6,969 nt of DNA, from contig CALBCO010000127.1 of assembly GCA_937927265.1 (NCBI GenBank), forward strand, positions 1-6,969, given 5' to 3'. Made by a program: the position numbers and the translations under genes. This stretch comes from an uncultured Verrucomicrobiae bacterium (GTDB lineage: Bacteria > Verrucomicrobiota > Verrucomicrobiia > Palsa-1439). The notes under the pieces were generated by a model, which was not told the origin of the DNA, searched no databases, and was given only the letters and a program-made list of their open reading frames with translations. How positions within the stretch are numbered: position 1 is the first letter of the stretch; the number at the start of each line of letters is the position of its first letter. Below are positions 5,420 through 6,969 of the stretch, in pieces.

Positions 5420-6054
5420 TTCCAAGCGGCGGTGCTGTATTTCTCGGTGGCGAGTTTTTCCGCAAGGGCGCGTTCGGTTGGGGTGAGTTCGTACGGTGCG
5501 AATTCCACAGTCAATACTTGGCGGAACCCTTGCACCAACCGGTCGGCGGGCACGTGGCCGGTGATGGATCCTTGGTGAAGCATACCGGTTTTGTTCCGTC
5601 GTTGGGCGCCGCCGGCGAGTTTGCGGCCCTCGGCCACAACATCGCCCATGACCGGGTTTTGGAAGCATTCATATTGGCCGCGGAGGGAAGTAGATTGAAG
5701 ATTTGAGATTTGAGATTTCAGAGCAACGGCGATGGCTTGATGGATGAGACAGTAGGCTTCCTGTGTTTTGAGCCGATGCAGCGGGTGACCGGCGGGGACA
5801 ACGACGGTGTAAGTCGTGTCGGCATCATGATAGACAATCCCACCGCCGGTGGGGCGCCGCACCAGCGCGTATCGGTCAGCGAGTTTGATCGGGTATTGCT
5901 GGAAGTAGCCAAAACTGACGGCGGGGCGGTCCCAGGCATAGAGGCGCAGGAGAGGCTGGCCGCGTTGGGCGGCGGTGCGCAGCAGAGCTTCGTCCACAGC
6001 CATGTTGAAGGGCGGCGCGTCGGGGCCGTGTTGGAGCAGGTGCCAGGTTTCCAC
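5410..6054 (-). CDS. Lipoate-protein ligase A / octanoyltransferase family protein
   Basis: This 214-residue protein has the BPL/LplA/LipB cofactor-transferase fold and attaches a lipoyl or octanoyl group to a lysine of 2-oxoacid dehydrogenase E2 or glycine-cleavage H proteins. Visible motifs are NMAVDEALL (17-25), RLYAWDRPAVSFGYFQ (37-52), the acyl-binding RRPTGGGIVYH (66-76), GRKLAGGAQRR (143-153) with the conserved Lys145, and LLHQGSI-like MLHQGSI (158-164). It lacks the C-terminal accessory domain of E. coli LplA (338 residues), so ligase and octanoyltransferase (LipM-like) roles cannot be separated. Start is GTG, 4 bases after the response-regulator stop. An ATG at residue 18 would cut into the NMAVDEALL motif and is unlikely. 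Residues about 112-121 (SQISNLQ region) are encoded by a heptamer repeat. No lipoylated target gene is nearby. Confidence 0.85.
   Translation of the reverse strand: METWHLLQHGPDAPPFNMAVDEALLRTAAQRGQPLLRLYAWDRPAVSFGYFQQYPIKLADRYALVRRPTGGGIVYHDADTTYTVVVPAGHPLHRLKTQEAYCLIHQAIAVALKSQISNLQSTSLRGQYECFQNPVMGDVVAEGRKLAGGAQRRNKTGMLHQGSITGHVPADRLVQGFRQVLTVEFAPYELTPTERALAEKLATEKYSTAAWNQR
5694..5721. repeat. Four-unit ATTTGAG heptamer array within the lipoate ligase gene
   Basis: Consecutive units on the plus strand are ATTGAAG, ATTTGAG, ATTTGAG and ATTTCAG, two exact and two variant. The array is AT-rich against GC-rich surroundings. It encodes the SQISNLQ region between the AIAVAL helix and the CFQNPVMGD segment of the ligase, a loop in this fold. 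The reading frame stays open through the array. Confidence 0.7.
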
Positions 6055-6058
6055 GCGG

Positions 6059-6466
6059 TCAGTTTACCGTGTCGCGCGTGCTGGGTCGAGCTGGTTGGAG
6101 GAGGGCGTGAATGTGGGCAAGGAGTTCCTGGTAGCTAACGGGCTTCGTCAACAAGATGTTCACTCCGCTGCTGCAGGCCGCCGCGACGGCAGCAGATTTC
6201 TCAAGGCCGGTCAACATGATGATGGGGACATCCTTGCTGCGGTGATGGCGGCGAAGTCGGGCACAGACATCATAACCGTTGAGGCGGGGCATCATGAGGT
6301 CAATCAACACCAAGTCCGGTTGGCATTGGTCGAATTTTTCCAATGCCTCAATGCCGTCGCGCGCCTTGACGGGGACAAAATTATTTTCAGTCAGAACGGT
6401 TTCGAAGAAGTCGAGATGGGCTTCTTCGTCATCCACGACGAGGATTTTGATGGGGGATTGGCTCAT
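6059..6466 (-). CDS. Stand-alone receiver-domain response regulator (CheY-like)
   Basis: This 135-residue single-domain receiver acts in a two-component phosphorelay. All phosphorylation-site residues are present: the acidic pair Asp12-Asp13 in LVVDDEE, phosphoacceptor Asp56 in LVLIDLMMP, Thr86 in IIMLTG and Lys108 in TKPVS. There is no DNA-binding or enzymatic output domain, so the output is likely a protein contact or onward phosphotransfer. The short tail (123-135) is polar. Its ATG overlaps the TGA of the upstream REC-PATAN gene in an ATGA junction, and the lipoate ligase gene follows 4 bases after its stop, so all three probably share a transcript. No histidine kinase is visible in the window. 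Confidence 0.93.
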   Translation of the reverse strand: MSQSPIKILVVDDEEAHLDFFETVLTENNFVPVKARDGIEALEKFDQCQPDLVLIDLMMPRLNGYDVCARLRRHHRSKDVPIIMLTGLEKSAAVAAACSSGVNILLTKPVSYQELLAHIHALLQPARPSTRDTVN

Positions 6467-6969
6467 CGGGTTGCGGGCTCATTGGCCTGGTCTTGGCGCA
6501 GGCAGCTTTGGAGCAACAAGGTGTCGGTGCTGGCGGTGATGGTGGGAGGCGGCGCTTTCTTCAGCGGGGCGAGGCGGAACGTGCCAGTGGTCCAACCGAG
6601 AATCTCCAAGGCGGCTTCCTCGCCGTGCAGGGGGCCGACGGCCGCGTGGATGATCTGGCCTTTTTGGAGCGTGAGTTCCGCGAGCCGGTCGTTCTGTTCC
6701 AATTGGATGTGCACGCTGCGCGAGCCGGTCGCGAGGATTTGGACCATTTCAATGATGCCCAGGTCATGCAAGTTGCCCTGCACGCCTGTGGCGGCGGCGC
6801 TGGGACCGGCTTGGGTGCGGCTGACGATGCGCTGCAACTTCAGGGCGGTGATTTCGACGTTGTGCGGTTTGGGATACCAATCCTCCGCGCCAAGTTCGAG
6901 CGCCTGTTTTACCCAGTCGGTCTGCGCCGGCGCGTGGAACACCACGGGGATGTGGCGCAGAACCGGGTC
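6463..6969 (-). CDS. Response-regulator-like protein with C-terminal PATAN (DUF4388) domain, N-terminus outside the window
   Basis: The frame is open to the window edge, leaving 168 visible residues. The first 50 or so are the C-terminal half of a receiver domain: IPVVFHAPAQ, then LELGAEDWYPKP with the conserved lysine of the K-P motif at visible residue 34. His12 sits where receivers normally have Thr or Ser, so the receiver may be degenerate; the phosphoacceptor Asp is beyond the edge. A Gly/Ala/Ser linker (52-61) leads to a PATAN/DUF4388 domain (about 62-135) with GVQGNLHDLGIIEMVQILAT, LTLQKGQIIHA and GEEAALEILGWTTGTFRLAP. PATAN domains are found in receiver fusions such as cyanobacterial PatA and are thought to mediate protein interactions. 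A GTG at 6945 could be mistaken for the start, but the receiver sequence continues upstream of it. Confidence 0.85.
   Translation of the reverse strand, partial: DPVLRHIPVVFHAPAQTDWVKQALELGAEDWYPKPHNVEITALKLQRIVSRTQAGPSAAATGVQGNLHDLGIIEMVQILATGSRSVHIQLEQNDRLAELTLQKGQIIHAAVGPLHGEEAALEILGWTTGTFRLAPLKKAPPPTITASTDTLLLQSCLRQDQANEPATR

Noticed and set aside
5694..5721. The heptamer array as evidence that the ligase gene is a pseudogene.
   Set aside because: The frame continues intact through it, and all conserved motifs before and after are present.

Overview
This GC-rich, almost fully coding window carries a minus-strand type I restriction-modification operon on its left two thirds. A plus-strand rRNA methyltransferase gene lies in the middle, and a minus-strand response-regulator / lipoate-ligase cluster on the right. 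The lineage is an inference. The four-helix-bundle (S23/'suffix' type) proteins, the response regulator fused to a PATAN (DUF4388) domain, and several kinds of short repeat inside coding sequence all fit Verrucomicrobiota or a relative in the PVC group. No rRNA or other decisive marker is present.

Region 1 (1-4194, minus strand; transcription runs from high to low coordinates): hsdM - four-helix protein A - hsdS - four-helix protein B - hsdR (N-terminus only, cut by the window edge). Each neighbouring pair overlaps by 4 to 14 bases, so this looks like one translationally coupled unit. HsdM and HsdS should form the modification methyltransferase, and HsdR adds ATP-dependent cleavage. The unusual part is the two paralogous four-helix-bundle proteins placed between M and S and between S and R. 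By hand count they match at about 66 of 89 positions over their N-terminal halves. hsdM appears to lack one base just after its start codon, so as sequenced the natural start is out of frame with the protein.

Region 2 (4195-5419): a 94-base divergent intergenic region contains a plausible near-leaderless promoter for the restriction operon and a Shine-Dalgarno-like site for the plus-strand gene. That gene encodes an RsmB/Sun-type 16S rRNA m5C methyltransferase with NusB and methyltransferase domains.

Region 3 (5410-6969, minus strand): a REC-PATAN protein (N-terminus outside the window), a stand-alone receiver-domain response regulator and a lipoate-protein ligase A family protein. The first two overlap by 4 bases and the last two are 4 bases apart. 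The ligase gene and rsmB converge and overlap by 10 bases in a perfect palindrome that supplies both stop codons.

A recurring theme is short repeats carried in frame inside genes: a pair of inverted REP-like hairpins in hsdM, an inverted repeat built on a CACGGAC-type motif in four-helix protein B with a related block in hsdM, and an ATTTGAG heptamer array in the lipoate ligase gene. Three of the four lie where the proteins appear to have extra or variable segments, and the reading frame is kept each time.
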